Positions 27,410 through 37,071 of a DNA stretch of 64,000 bases are shown piece by piece. Position 1 is the first letter of the stretch. Each line of letters opens with the position of its first letter. The position numbers and the translations under genes were made by a program. The notes below the pieces were generated by a model, which was not told where the DNA came from, did no database searches, and saw only the letters and a list, made by a program, of their open reading frames with translations. This stretch comes from Pseudomonas lurida (lineage in GTDB: Bacteria > Pseudomonadota > Gammaproteobacteria > Pseudomonadales > Pseudomonadaceae), in contig NZ_JAAMRE010000003.1 in the NCBI RefSeq assembly GCF_013522705.1, positions 124,001 to 188,000 on the forward strand, written 5' to 3'.

Positions 27410-29698
27410 ATGGCAGTCGCTCATTCCCTCGGGTTTCCACGCATTGGACGCGACCGAGAATTGAAAAAAGCCCAGGAAGCCTTCTGGAAGGGCGAACTCG
27501 ATGAAGCCGGCCTGCGTGCCGTGGGCCGTGAGCTGCGCCAGGCACATTGGGCGCTGCAGAAACAGGCGGGTATCGAGTTGTTGCCGGCCGGTGATTTTGC
27601 CTGGTACGACCAAGTGCTGACCCACTCGCTGATGTTCGGCGTGGTCCCCGAGCGTTTTCGCCCAGCCGATGGCCAGGCCACGCTGCATACTCTGTTCGCC
27701 ATGGCCCGAGGGGTCAGCGACCCCTGCTGCGGCGGTGCCCATGCCCAGGAAATGACCAAGTGGTTCGACACCAATTATCACTACCTCGTACCTGAGTTCA
27801 GCGCCGACCAGCACTTCCATCTCGGTTGGGACCAACTGTTCGATGAGGTCAGGGAAGCCCGCGACCTGGGGCACACCGTCAAGCCGGTGATCATTGGCCC
27901 GCTGACTTACTTGTGGCTGGGCAAAGCCAAGGGTGGCGAGTTCGACAAGCTCGATTTACTCGATCGCCTGTTGCCACTGTACGGTCAGATCTTCCAGCGC
28001 CTGTCGGAACTGGGGGTGGAATGGGTGCAGATCGACGAACCGATCCTGGTGCTCGACCTGCCGCAGGCGTGGAAGAACGCGTTTGAACGCGCCTACAACC
28101 AAATCCAGCGCGATCCGCTGAAAAAACTGCTCGCCACCTACTTCGGTGGCCTGGAGGAAAACCTCGGCCTGGCCGCCAACCTGCCGGTGGACGGCCTGCA
28201 TATCGACCTGGTGCGCGCGCCGGACCAGTACCCGACCATCCTCGACCGTTTGCCCGCCTACAAAGTGTTGTCGCTGGGCGTGGTCAACGGCCGCAACGTC
28301 TGGCGCTGCGACCTGGAAAAGGCGTTGGCGACCCTGCAGCACGCGCATGAGCGCCTTGGCGATCGGCTGTGGGTGGCGCCGTCGTGTTCGTTGCTGCACA
28401 GCCCAGTGGACCTCGGTCGTGAAGACCAGCTCGACGCCGAGCTGAAAAGTTGGTTGGCGTTTGCCGTACAGAAATGCGCCGAAGTGGCGCTGTTGGCCCA
28501 GGCGGTCGATCAGCCAGACGCCGCCAATGTGCGCGCCGCACTCACTGAAAGCCGCACCGTGCAGGCAGCTCGCGCGGCTTCGCCACGTATCCACAAACCG
28601 GCGGTGCAGGCGCGCGTAGCCGCCATCACGGCCGAGGACAGCCAGCGCCAGTCGCCATTTGCCCAGCGCATCGAGCGGCAGCGCGCCGGCCTTGATCTGC
28701 CGCTGTTTCCCACGACCACCATCGGCTCATTCCCGCAGACCGCGTCGATCCGCCTGGCGCGTCAATCCTACAAGCAAGGCAAGTTGAGTGAGGCCGAATA
28801 CGTCGAAGCCATGCACAGCGAGATCCGCCACGCAGTCGAGGTGCAGGAGCACCTCGGGCTGGACGTACTGGTACACGGCGAAGCCGAACGTAACGACATG
28901 GTCGAGTATTTTGCCGAACAACTGGACGGCTATGCGTTTACCCGGTTCGGCTGGGTACAGAGCTACGGTTCGCGCTGCGTGAAACCGGCGGTGATTGTCG
29001 GCGATCTGAGCCGTCCGCACCCCATGACCGTCGAGTGGATCCGCTACGCCCAGGGGCTGACCCGCAAGGTCATGAAAGGCATGCTGACCGGCCCGGTGAC
29101 CCTGTTGATGTGGTCATTCCCGCGCGAAGACGTGAGCCGCGAAGCGCAGGCCCGGCAATTGGCCCTGGCGGTTCGGGATGAAGTGCTGGACCTGGAGGCC
29201 GCGGGCATCCGCATCGTGCAGATTGACGAAGCGGCGTTCCGTGAAGGCTTGCCGTTGCGTCAGGCGCAGTGGCAGTCGTACCTGGACTGGGCCACTGAAG
29301 CGTTCCGACTGTGCGCCGCTGGCGTGCGCGATGAAACCCAGATCCATACGCACATGTGCTACAGCGAGTTCAACGACGTGATCGAGTCCATCGCGGCCAT
29401 GGATGCTGATGTGATTACCATCGAAACCTCGCGCTCGGACATGCAGTTGCTGGAGGCCTTCGAAGCGTTCGATTACCCCAACGACATCGGCCCGGGCGTC
29501 TATGACATTCACTCGCCTCGTGTGCCGGATGCCTCGGAGATGGCCAACCTGCTGCGCAAGGCCGCCCGGCGCATCCCCGCCGAGCGCTTGTGGGTGAACC
29601 CGGATTGCGGGTTGAAGACACGCGCCTGGCCGGAGACGGAAGCGGCGTTGATTCATATGGTCACCGCCGCCCGCCAACTGCGCGCCGAGCTGGCTTGA
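27410..29698 (+). CDS. metE: Cobalamin-independent methionine synthase
   Basis: 762 residues, full family length, from ATG 27410 with TGGAG. It transfers the methyl of methyltetrahydropteroyl-triglutamate to homocysteine in the cytoplasm. The zinc ligands are present in [10 protein letters not shown] and NPDCGLKTR, and the C-terminal barrel starts [12 protein letters not shown]. It is alone, divergent from the cyclase gene. The upstream region carries a MetR-like site. Confidence 0.97.
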   Translation: MAVAHSLGFPRIGRDRELKKAQEAFWKGELDEAGLRAVGRELRQAHWALQKQAGIELLPAGDFAWYDQVLTHSLMFGVVPERFRPADGQATLHTLFAMARGVSDPCCGGAHAQEMTKWFDTNYHYLVPEFSADQHFHLGWDQLFDEVREARDLGHTVKPVIIGPLTYLWLGKAKGGEFDKLDLLDRLLPLYGQIFQRLSELGVEWVQIDEPILVLDLPQAWKNAFERAYNQIQRDPLKKLLATYFGGLEENLGLAANLPVDGLHIDLVRAPDQYPTILDRLPAYKVLSLGVVNGRNVWRCDLEKALATLQHAHERLGDRLWVAPSCSLLHSPVDLGREDQLDAELKSWLAFAVQKCAEVALLAQAVDQPDAANVRAALTESRTVQAARAASPRIHKPAVQARVAAITAEDSQRQSPFAQRIERQRAGLDLPLFPTTTIGSFPQTASIRLARQSYKQGKLSEAEYVEAMHSEIRHAVEVQEHLGLDVLVHGEAERNDMVEYFAEQLDGYAFTRFGWVQSYGSRCVKPAVIVGDLSRPHPMTVEWIRYAQGLTRKVMKGMLTGPVTLLMWSFPREDVSREAQARQLALAVRDEVLDLEAAGIRIVQIDEAAFREGLPLRQAQWQSYLDWATEAFRLCAAGVRDETQIHTHMCYSEFNDVIESIAAMDADVITIETSRSDMQLLEAFEAFDYPNDIGPGVYDIHSPRVPDASEMANLLRKAARRIPAERLWVNPDCGLKTRAWPETEAALIHMVTAARQLRAELA

Positions 29699-29771
29699 CA
29701 GGGTAAAAAGTGCAGAGGGGGCTTGTTGTGATGGGCGTACTTGCCCCTCCCGCAACTGGATCGGTGTCAGC

Positions 29772-30926
29772 TCAAAGGTATTTGAGCCAGGCCAGGTCGC
29801 GGCGACGGTTTTTGAGCGTGGCGAACCAGCGCACGGGCGGGTACAGCGCCAGGGGCAACACCAGCGCCAGCAGCCATACCGCACCGATAGTGTCGAAGCC
29901 GAAGTAGTTGCCATGGTTCAGGCCGAACAGCGCGACACAGGCGACATACAGCACTTTCAATACATATAGATGCAGCAGATAAAAGAACATCGGCACGCTA
30001 CCCAGCACCGCCAACACGCCAATCCAGCGTCGATGCCCCGCGCGTTCAAACGCCAGCAACAGCAACAGCCCAATCCCCAGTGTCAGCATCAGGAACAACA
30101 GCGAAGGCGGGTACTTGGTCACATTAAAAAAGCTCATCAACGCTTGCACGCCGCTGTCATACGCCTGCCAGGGTTTTTCGCCATAGCCATTGGCTGCACG
30201 CAGCCCCACAAACCCCACCAGCGCACTCGCGCCGGCCCACAACAGATAACGCTGGCGTACGCTTGGGGAGGTCATCTGCGCAAACCACGGGCCGAGGCCG
30301 TAGCCCAGGGCAATCACACCGATCCACGGCAACACTGGGTAGGTGACGCGCAGGCGCAGGTTCTCGCTGAGGTCTATCCAGCTGCGTTCATGCGCAATCG
30401 CCCATAGGTGTTGCAGCGCCGACCCGTTTGCGACGTGCACGCCGTCAAGCAGGTTGTGGCCGGCAATGAGCAGCAGCGCCAGCCCGATCAGCAACGCGCG
30501 CGGCAGCCACACCAGCGCGGCCAGGGCGAGCATGCTCACGCCGATGGCCCAGATCACCTGCAGGTAGATCACGCTGGGCGGTAACTGGAAGGTCCAGGCG
30601 AAGTTGACCAGGGTAAATTCCAGCATCACCAGAAACAGCCCGCGCTTGAACAGAAATGCCGACACATCGCGCCGCCCTTGGTGTTTTTGACCATACAGCC
30701 AGGCCGAGAGCCCGGTGAGTAATACGAACACCGGTGCGCAGAGATGGGCGAGCGTGCGGCTGATAAACAGCACCGGCTCCGTGCTGTCGATGTTCATCGG
30801 GTCGCTGACCTGGCGGTGCAGCAGGAAGGTCTCGCGCGCATGGTCGAGCAGCATGAACAGAATCACCAGGCCACGCAGGGCGTCGATGGAGAGCAGGCGT
30901 TGGCGCGCAGGGGCAGCGTCGGTCAT
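29772..30926 (-). CDS. DUF1624 multi-pass membrane protein (acyltransferase-like)
   Basis: 384 residues, about ten membrane helices. The start LLSIDALRGLVILFMLLDHA is the DUF1624/heparan-glucosaminide N-acetyltransferase opening with its conserved Asp, Arg and His in and after helix one. Such proteins move acyl groups across membranes or onto sugars, but the substrate here is unknown. A Zur-like box lies 33 bases upstream of its start, hinting at zinc control. Convergent with metE. Confidence 0.85.
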   Translation of the reverse strand: MTDAAPARQRLLSIDALRGLVILFMLLDHARETFLLHRQVSDPMNIDSTEPVLFISRTLAHLCAPVFVLLTGLSAWLYGQKHQGRRDVSAFLFKRGLFLVMLEFTLVNFAWTFQLPPSVIYLQVIWAIGVSMLALAALVWLPRALLIGLALLLIAGHNLLDGVHVANGSALQHLWAIAHERSWIDLSENLRLRVTYPVLPWIGVIALGYGLGPWFAQMTSPSVRQRYLLWAGASALVGFVGLRAANGYGEKPWQAYDSGVQALMSFFNVTKYPPSLLFLMLTLGIGLLLLLAFERAGHRRWIGVLAVLGSVPMFFYLLHLYVLKVLYVACVALFGLNHGNYFGFDTIGAVWLLALVLPLALYPPVRWFATLKNRRRDLAWLKYL

Positions 30927-30958
30927 GGGCGAGGGTCACAGGGCCGGTTGAGAAGGAG

Positions 30959-30975
30959 TGTTATCCTATAACATT
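30959..30975. promoter_or_regulatory. Zur-like zinc operator
   Basis: TGTTATCCTATAACATT differs from the Zur core TGTTATANTATAACATT at one base, and its arms TGTTAT/ATAACA are perfect inverted repeats. It lies between the divergent DUF1624 gene (start 30926) and DUF924 gene (start 31038) and could serve either. Confidence 0.55.
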
Positions 30976-31037
30976 CGAGTGTGTCGTGCCGTGCTTCTGA
31001 TACCGTTATTGTTTAAGCCTTACTGGAGTCCGCCACC

Positions 31038-31598
31038 GTGATCCCCCATGACGCCACAGCCAGTCACACCGCCCAGGACGTTCTCGATTTCTGGAAAACC
31101 GCCGGCCCCAAGCGCTGGTTCGCCAAGAGCGAAGCCTTCGACGCCACTTTCCGGGACGCGTTCTACGCCACCCATCTGCAAGCCGCCCGCCGCGAGCTGG
31201 AGGGTTGGCTGGACTCGGCGCAAGGCGCGCTGGCCCTGCTGATCCTGCTGGACCAATTCCCGCGCAACGCCTTTCGCGGCACCGCGCATATGTTCGCCAC
31301 CGACCCGCTGGCGCGGCTGTATGCGCAGCGCATGCTCGACGCCGGGCTGGACCAGCAGGTTGAACCGGCGTTGCGCGCCTTCTGCTACCTGCCATTCGAG
31401 CACTCCGAAGAACGCGCCGACCAGCAACGCTCCCTGCAACTCAATCAGACGCTGGACGCGAACACCTTTCGTTGGGCCAAGGAACATGCGCGCATCATCG
31501 AACGATTTGGGCGCTTCCCCCATCGCAATAAAGTGCTGGCGCGGATCACCACGGCAGAGGAGCAGGCGTTCCTGGGCACCGGAGGCTTTGCCGGGTAA
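31038..31598 (+). CDS. DUF924 family protein
   Basis: 186 residues from a GTG (31038) with GGAG about nine bases upstream. The family blocks VLDFWKTAGPKRWFAKSEAFD, LILLDQFPRNAFRGT and ERFGRFPHRNKVL are all present. Helical, TPR-like fold, cytoplasmic; role unknown. It may be zinc-controlled through the neighbouring Zur-like box. Confidence 0.88.
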   Translation: MIPHDATASHTAQDVLDFWKTAGPKRWFAKSEAFDATFRDAFYATHLQAARRELEGWLDSAQGALALLILLDQFPRNAFRGTAHMFATDPLARLYAQRMLDAGLDQQVEPALRAFCYLPFEHSEERADQQRSLQLNQTLDANTFRWAKEHARIIERFGRFPHRNKVLARITTAEEQAFLGTGGFAG

Positions 31599-31693
31599 CG
31601 GCTATTCCTGCCGGGAATGCCCCCATAAAAAGCCTGCATTGTCTTTATCGTCGTCGATCTCGTAGCGTAGGGCTTCATTTCAAGGAGATCGCC

Positions 31694-32326
31694 ATGCACC
31701 ACAAACCGTTGCGTCTTTACGTCGACTCGCTCTACACCAGCCCTTACGCAATGTCGGTTTTCGTCGCCCTGCAAGAAAAAGGCCTGGCGTTCGATACGAT
31801 CCCCCTGGACCTGGAGGCAGGGCAAAACCAGGCGGCCGACTATGCGCGGCTGTCGCTGACACAACGGGTGCCGACGCTGATCGAGGGGGATTTTGCCTTG
31901 TCGGAGTCCTCCGCGATCACCGAGTACCTGGAGCAGGCTTACCCGTCTATCCCGGTGTATCCCACCGACCCGAAGCAGCGTGCCAAAGCGCGCCAAGTAC
32001 AGGCCTGGTTACGCAGTGATTTGCTGCCGATCCGCCAGGAGCGCTCGACGCTGGTGGTGTTCTGCGGGCAGAAAATGCCGCCGTTGTCGCCAGTGGCCGA
32101 AGCGGCCGCGGCTAAATTGACTGCGGCGGCCCAGGCACTGCTGTCGGATAACCCGGTTCACCTGTGCGGCGAGTGGTCGATTGCCGATGTAGACCTGGCG
32201 GTGATGCTTAACCGCCTGATCCTCAATGGCGACGCAGTGCCCGCCGAGCTGGTGGCGTATGCGCAGCGCCAGTGGCAGCGGCCGTCGGTGCAGGCGTGGG
32301 TCAATCAGCCACGTCCGGCGCTGTAG
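31694..32326 (+). CDS. yfcF: Glutathione S-transferase (YfcF type)
   Basis: 210 residues: N-terminal thioredoxin fold with YTSPYAMSVFVALQEKGL and the glutathione-binding cis-Pro and Ser blocks QRVPTLIEG and LSESSAITEYLEQ, then a helical C-terminal domain. It resembles E. coli YfcF, linked to peroxide defence. AAGGAG lies before the ATG. Its last 26 bases overlap the end of the next, opposite gene. Confidence 0.85.
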   Translation: MHHKPLRLYVDSLYTSPYAMSVFVALQEKGLAFDTIPLDLEAGQNQAADYARLSLTQRVPTLIEGDFALSESSAITEYLEQAYPSIPVYPTDPKQRAKARQVQAWLRSDLLPIRQERSTLVVFCGQKMPPLSPVAEAAAAKLTAAAQALLSDNPVHLCGEWSIADVDLAVMLNRLILNGDAVPAELVAYAQRQWQRPSVQAWVNQPRPAL

Positions 32327-32573
32327 CCGGCTCGGCCAGTTGCGCGGCACGCCGGTCGAGGTCTTCCCAATCGGCCATGCCCAACACCCGCGTGGTGTTC
32401 AAACCGCGCAGGTAGCCGCGCAACTGCTGCGCGCTGGCCTGGAACCGGTCGGCGTCCACCGTCTTATCCTGCAGCACCTGCTCATACTCGGCCAGGTAAT
32501 CGGCGACCCGATCGCGAAACTCCGGCAGGACGGCTTCGCGGATGCGGTCGAAGGTTTTCTGGTGGGGCTTCAT
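32301..32573 (-). CDS. Hypothetical helical protein
   Basis: 90 residues, all predicted helix, with charged heptad-like spacing (FDRIREAVLPEFRDRVADYL). Family not recognised. An AGGA precedes the ATG. It ends inside the GST gene on the other strand. Confidence 0.65.
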   Translation of the reverse strand: MKPHQKTFDRIREAVLPEFRDRVADYLAEYEQVLQDKTVDADRFQASAQQLRGYLRGLNTTRVLGMADWEDLDRRAAQLAEPATAPDVAD

Positions 32574-32703
32574 GGCGTGGTCCTTATAGTTTTAGCGGTG
32601 CACTATCGCTTCAGATAATAGTCACCATCACGTAACGCAAGTTCTGTTTTTGCCGCATAAGCGCAAAATTGCCTCATCGACACGCCGTTCAGGGAAATGC
32701 GCG

Positions 32704-33348
32704 ATGAGAACGTTTATTCAATTGTGTTCAATCATTCTGATGCTGGGGGCGCCTGCGCTCAATAACGCGGCAATTGCCGGCGATCTGCGTGCAGGCCATT
32801 TGCTACCTATCGTCGGTAGCGTAGACTCTCTGCAGCCTACGCAATCGGTGGGTGTGTTGCTGAGCGACAACACCCGCGACAATCTCAGCTACCTTGAACG
32901 CTACCACGACATGGCCTTGAACGGCGCCAAGGATGCCCTCGATTCACGCATCCGCGCAGCGTTCGTCAACAGCTCCGACCCGGAACTTGCCATGGACTGG
33001 TTGATGCATTCGCTGCAGGGCAGCTTCGTCTCGGTCACCGTCTACGACAACCTGGATGCCCTGGTGCGAGCGCATCCGGATGTGGTGGTGATGCTCGACA
33101 CTCATAACCAGTTGCTGACCCCGCGTAATGACCAGGTCCAAGCGCGGTTTGTGGCGCGGTTCTATGATGCCGACCTGCAATACATCGCCAAGGCCGAGGG
33201 CTCGGTACACCGTCATGTGCCGTCGGTGTGGGTGCGCGACAAGGCTGCGCCGGAGATTGCGGCGCAGATCGAACAGCAGCGCGATGTACAGCTCGACGCC
33301 TTAAAGCAGTTCGATGCATCGCTCAAGGCGCTGATGCGTGCGGGTTGA
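32704..33348 (+). CDS. Hypothetical exported protein
   Basis: 214 residues. A signal peptide runs to about 24 (NNAAIA-GD). The mature part has ATPase-free mixed helix and strand with a conserved-looking HPDVVVMLDTHNQLL and a C-terminal helix. Family not recognised. It is followed after 34 bases by a lipoprotein gene and probably forms an operon with it, so both may work in the envelope. Confidence 0.7.
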   Translation: MRTFIQLCSIILMLGAPALNNAAIAGDLRAGHLLPIVGSVDSLQPTQSVGVLLSDNTRDNLSYLERYHDMALNGAKDALDSRIRAAFVNSSDPELAMDWLMHSLQGSFVSVTVYDNLDALVRAHPDVVVMLDTHNQLLTPRNDQVQARFVARFYDADLQYIAKAEGSVHRHVPSVWVRDKAAPEIAAQIEQQRDVQLDALKQFDASLKALMRAG

Positions 33349-33382
33349 TATGAACTTTTACTTTTATCGTCAGGATGTTTTC

Positions 33383-33724
33383 ATGCGCTCTTTTTTCGTA
33401 CCGGCCACGGCCTTCGCTTCTTTGTTGCTGGCCGGTTGCGTCTCTGCCCCTAACACTCCGAGCTTGACCCTGCAGACCACCAAAACCCCTGAAGGCTATG
33501 TGCAGTGCGTGCTGCCCAAGCTGGAAAAACATGCGATCTCCTCCACGGTGACGCAAAACTCGCGTCACGCCAAAGTGCTGTTGACCAGCCGGATTGCCGC
33601 CGACGATGTGCTCGAAGCCTACAAGGCCGGGGAGGGCGCCAAGGTGTTTTTGTATGAGCGCAAGCCGCTGGCGTCGACTATTACGCCGTCGCGCCTGGAG
33701 ATAGCGGCCAAGGAATGCCAATAA
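33383..33724 (+). CDS. Small lipoprotein
   Basis: 113 residues from ATG 33383 (AGGA seven bases upstream). The lipobox LLLAGC puts the lipid on Cys at about 19. The mature part is a compact alpha/beta domain with KTPEGYVQCVLPKLE and ending AAKECQ, whose two cysteines may pair. No family recognised. Confidence 0.78.
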   Translation: MRSFFVPATAFASLLLAGCVSAPNTPSLTLQTTKTPEGYVQCVLPKLEKHAISSTVTQNSRHAKVLLTSRIAADDVLEAYKAGEGAKVFLYERKPLASTITPSRLEIAAKECQ

Positions 33725-33742
33725 CGCGATGCGCTGATAGGA

Positions 33743-33759
33743 GAGGGGCCTGGCCCCTC
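33743..33759. terminator. Hairpin between convergent genes
   Basis: GAGGGGCC-T-GGCCCCTC is a perfect short inverted repeat between the lipoprotein gene and the creatininase-family gene. It is of the Pseudomonas GGAGGGG/CCCCTCC intergenic type and can serve both strands. Confidence 0.5.
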
Positions 33760-33772
33760 CCGCCAAGCGGAT

Positions 33773-34519
33773 TTACGGTTTAACTTCGTCAGCGAAGTGA
33801 CGCACTGTTTTGATCAGCCCCTGTGCGGCCAACGCCACCAGTTCCCCGCCTTTTTCCACCGTCGCCAGCGCCGGGTCGGAACCCATGCGCCCATCGGGGA
33901 AGCGTGCGCGGAAGTCCAGCGCTTCGCGGATCGGCCCGGTGTTGGCGATCTGCGGCGAATAGTCGGCTGTCTTGATTGCATCCGGGTAAGCCCATTGCGT
34001 CACTGCGATTTCCGACGGCGTGGCGTGGCTGCCATGACCCACGGGGAACTGACGATGGGCCAGCTCATTGACACCCTCCAGATCCCACCAGTTCACCAGT
34101 TTCAGCGCGAACCCGGCCGGACGCCGGGCGAAGCTGGCTTCGGCGTACAACTCGGAAAACGCCGCTTCAATCGTGGCGATATTGCCGCCATGGCCGTTCA
34201 GGAACAGGATCTTCTCGAAGCCATGCCCGGCCAGCGAGCGCACCCAATCGCCAATCGCGGCGATAAAAGTGGAGGGGCGCAGGGAGATGGTGCCGGGAAA
34301 CCCCAGATGGTGCTGGGCCATGCCGATATTGAACGTGGGGCCGATCAGCAGGTCGGCGTGCCGTTGTGCCTCATGGGCGATGATTTCCGGGCACATCCAG
34401 TCGGTGCCCAGCAGACCGGTCGGGCCGTGCTGCTCATTGGAACCGATGGGCACCACCACCGTGCGGCTGCGCTGCAGAAACTGCTCGATCTCGATCCAGG
34501 TGGACTTATGTAGAAGCAT
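33773..34519 (-). CDS. Creatininase-family amidohydrolase
   Basis: 248 residues. Metal and active-site blocks are clear: VVVPIGSNEQHG, LLGTDW, LFLNGHGGN and VGHGSHATPSE. The family opens small cyclic amides such as creatinine or formamides in riboflavin/F420-like pathways using two metals. No pathway partner is adjacent, so the substrate is open. Confidence 0.9.
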   Translation of the reverse strand: MLLHKSTWIEIEQFLQRSRTVVVPIGSNEQHGPTGLLGTDWMCPEIIAHEAQRHADLLIGPTFNIGMAQHHLGFPGTISLRPSTFIAAIGDWVRSLAGHGFEKILFLNGHGGNIATIEAAFSELYAEASFARRPAGFALKLVNWWDLEGVNELAHRQFPVGHGSHATPSEIAVTQWAYPDAIKTADYSPQIANTGPIREALDFRARFPDGRMGSDPALATVEKGGELVALAAQGLIKTVRHFADEVKP

Positions 34520-34549
34520 TGGGTGCTCTCTTTAATCGGTGGGGACAGG

Positions 34550-35263
34550 CTAACCGCCACGGATTGTACGACTACTGGCCACCTGTTGGGGCTTGCAATT
34601 GAGGTAAGTGGAAGACTTCAACCAGCGCTGGTCGGGATACCACGAAAACATGAACTGGCCGTCCTTGAGCTTGTCCACCACTTGACGCGCCACTTGCGGG
34701 CGCACGGCCGGGCAACCCTGGCTGCGGCCAATACGGCCTTCGCGCTTGCTCCACAGTGGGCTGACGTAATCGGCGGCATGAATCACAATAGCGCGGTCGC
34801 GGGCCGAGTCATTGAACCCCGGCTCCAGCCCGTCCATGCGCAGTGAATAACCATGGGTGCCCAGGTAACTTTCCTGGGTGCGGAACAGGCCAAGGCTGGA
34901 CTGGTGGCTGCCTTCAAGGTTGGAGAACTGGGTGGCGAAGTTTTCCCCGGACTTGGCGCCGTGGGCCACCAGGTCGCGCAGCACCAGGGTTTTCTTGCGC
35001 AGGTCGAAGATCCACAGGCGACGGGCGGTCGAAGGTTGGGAATAATCGATCACGGCCAGGCGTTCGGAGCGTTCTTCGCCGTTGCTGACTGCACATTGCA
35101 CCGCGTTAAGGGCGCTTTTGAGCACAGTGGGATTGAGTTCTGGAGCCGATCGCGCCAGGCTGTTATACAAGGAAGGCACGTTGCCATTGGCGGCGAGCAC
35201 AGAGTTACTCAACGCAGCCAGGCTTGCGGCCATCAGGCCGAGGCGGCACAGGAAAGTCAGCAT
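34550..35263 (-). CDS. Exported L,D-transpeptidase-like protein (YkuD_2)
   Basis: 237 residues with a signal peptide (about 1-24). The catalytic region reads IHAADYVSPLWSKREGRIG then RSQGCPAVRPQVA, with the cysteine expected to attack peptidoglycan stems. This is the shorter 'murein L,D-transpeptidase catalytic domain' group. Divergent from the larger L,D-transpeptidase 40 bases away. Confidence 0.85.
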   Translation of the reverse strand: MLTFLCRLGLMAASLAALSNSVLAANGNVPSLYNSLARSAPELNPTVLKSALNAVQCAVSNGEERSERLAVIDYSQPSTARRLWIFDLRKKTLVLRDLVAHGAKSGENFATQFSNLEGSHQSSLGLFRTQESYLGTHGYSLRMDGLEPGFNDSARDRAIVIHAADYVSPLWSKREGRIGRSQGCPAVRPQVARQVVDKLKDGQFMFSWYPDQRWLKSSTYLNCKPQQVASSRTIRGG

Positions 35264-35302
35264 CTACAGTACAACCCCCCACTGTGGATTGGAGCTAAAG
35301 CA

Positions 35303-36904
35303 TTGTTCAAAAAACACGCATGTTACTTGAGCATTTGCTTGCTCGTTGCACCATTGGTCGCCACGGCCGACGCGCTGCCGGTCGAGCCCTTGCCGGTGAC
35401 GACGCCGGCACCGGTCGACCTGGCGCCCGTGCAGCAGGCGCTGGCGCAGTTGCCCAGTGTCTGCCCCGGCCTTGCGCCGCAGATCGACGCCGCCGCACAG
35501 GGGCGCCTGCAAGCCTTTTATCAGCAGCAGGGTGATGTCGCGTTGTGGTCCGACGAAGCCCGTCGCCAAGCCTTGCACGCCCAACTGCAACTGCTCGCCG
35601 ACGACGGCCTGGACCCTTCCCACTATAGCCTGCCTGCCGTGGATGCCACGGCTAACGTGCTGTGCAGCGATATCGACAGCAGCCGCCACTACCTGCAGGC
35701 CCTGCAGGACCTGCACTACGGACGATTGCAGCAATCACGCTTCGAACCGCTGTGGCATTCCCAGCCGCCTGCCCGCGACCCCGATGTTGAAGTGCTCGCC
35801 CTTGCTGCGGTGGGCCTGCAGGACATGGCCCAGGCGTTCGATCAAGCGCGCCCCGGCGCCGATTTGTATCGCAGCCTGCGCAATGCCTATGCGAGCGTGC
35901 GCCTGCAACCGTTGCCGCATTGGGACGCCGTGGGCAGTGGCCCGTTGTTGCGCCCCGGCATGGAAGACACGCGGGTGCCGCAGCTGGCACGGCGTCTCTA
36001 CGACGGCGGCTACCTGGCCGCTGAGCCCCAGGGCGTCGGCAAGCAATACCGCGCGGAGCTGGTAGACGCGGTCAAAGCCTTTCAGCTCAGCCATTCATTG
36101 CAGGCCGATGGCGTGATCGGTGCCGGCACGGTAGCCGAACTTAATATCAGCCCGGCGGTGCGTCGCGAGCAGTTGCGCATCAACCTCGAACGCTTCCGCT
36201 GGCTGGCCCAGGACCTGGAGCCCGAAGGCGTGCTGGTCAACGTCGCCGCGGCACAACTGAGCGTCTATCAGAGCGGCATCCCCGTGTGGCAAACCCGTCT
36301 GCAAGTGGGCCGCGCCGAGCGCCAGACACCGTTGCTCAAATCGCGCATCACCCGGCTGACGCTCAACCCCACCTGGACCATCCCGCCCACGATTATGCGC
36401 GAGGACAAACTTCCGGCCATTCGCCTCAATCCCGAATACCTGCGCCAGCAGAACCTGCAGGTGCTCGACGCCCAAGGCCAGCCGCTGGCCCCGGAACAGA
36501 TCGACTGGGCACACCCCGGCAACATCCTGCTGCGCCAGGAAGCCGGCCCGCGCAATCCGCTGGGCAAAATCGTGATGCGCTTTCCCAACCCCTACTCGGT
36601 GTACCTGCACGACACCCCCAGCCAGCCGCTGTTCACCAAGGGCCCGCGCGCGTTCAGCTCCGGCTGCGTGCGGGTTGAACAACCGTTGCTGCTGCGCGAC
36701 CTGCTGGTCAGTCCTGCCGAGCGCGCTCGCACCGATGAACTGCTGGCCACCGGCGTGACTCATGAATTCCGCCTGGCTACCCCGGTGCCGGTACTGCTGG
36801 GCTATTGGACAGTGGAAGTGGACCGCCAGGGCGGCCTGGTGTACGCGCCGGATATCTACGGGCGGGACCTGGTGCTGATGAAGGCGATGGGCAGCGTGCT
36901 CTGA
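35303..36904 (+). CDS. L,D-transpeptidase (YcbB/LdtD type)
   Basis: 533 residues from a TTG (35303) with GGAG eight bases upstream; no ATG lies near the signal peptide (about 1-24). Order: signal, scaffold/PG-binding-like helical region, peptidoglycan-binding motif ADGVIGAGTVAELN (about 270), catalytic YkuD domain with YLHDTPSQPLF and SSGCVRVE (Cys455). It builds 3-3 cross-links in the periplasm. The length and order match E. coli LdtD. Confidence 0.9.
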   Translation: MFKKHACYLSICLLVAPLVATADALPVEPLPVTTPAPVDLAPVQQALAQLPSVCPGLAPQIDAAAQGRLQAFYQQQGDVALWSDEARRQALHAQLQLLADDGLDPSHYSLPAVDATANVLCSDIDSSRHYLQALQDLHYGRLQQSRFEPLWHSQPPARDPDVEVLALAAVGLQDMAQAFDQARPGADLYRSLRNAYASVRLQPLPHWDAVGSGPLLRPGMEDTRVPQLARRLYDGGYLAAEPQGVGKQYRAELVDAVKAFQLSHSLQADGVIGAGTVAELNISPAVRREQLRINLERFRWLAQDLEPEGVLVNVAAAQLSVYQSGIPVWQTRLQVGRAERQTPLLKSRITRLTLNPTWTIPPTIMREDKLPAIRLNPEYLRQQNLQVLDAQGQPLAPEQIDWAHPGNILLRQEAGPRNPLGKIVMRFPNPYSVYLHDTPSQPLFTKGPRAFSSGCVRVEQPLLLRDLLVSPAERARTDELLATGVTHEFRLATPVPVLLGYWTVEVDRQGGLVYAPDIYGRDLVLMKAMGSVL

Positions 36905-36908
36905 ATAT

Positions 36909-37049
36909 AGGGCCGCCCCGCGCCCCAGCGCGGGAGGTGCGACGATGCGACAAGCCCGCTCATCACCTAAAAGCTCACTGCAAAAGCGTGCTCAGGGTGG
37001 CTATAAGTGGTGAGCGGGCTTGCCCCGCGCCGGGGCGCGAAGCGGCCCC
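36909..37049. repeat. Second inverted REP pair
   Basis: A unit ending in GCGACAAGCCCGCTCATCAC (to 36967) faces one starting GTGGTGAGCGGGCTTGCCCC (37009-37049), the same family as at 8546-8676. It separates two convergent genes. Confidence 0.75.
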
Positions 37050-37071
37050 AAAAACACCACCGCGATTCCAC

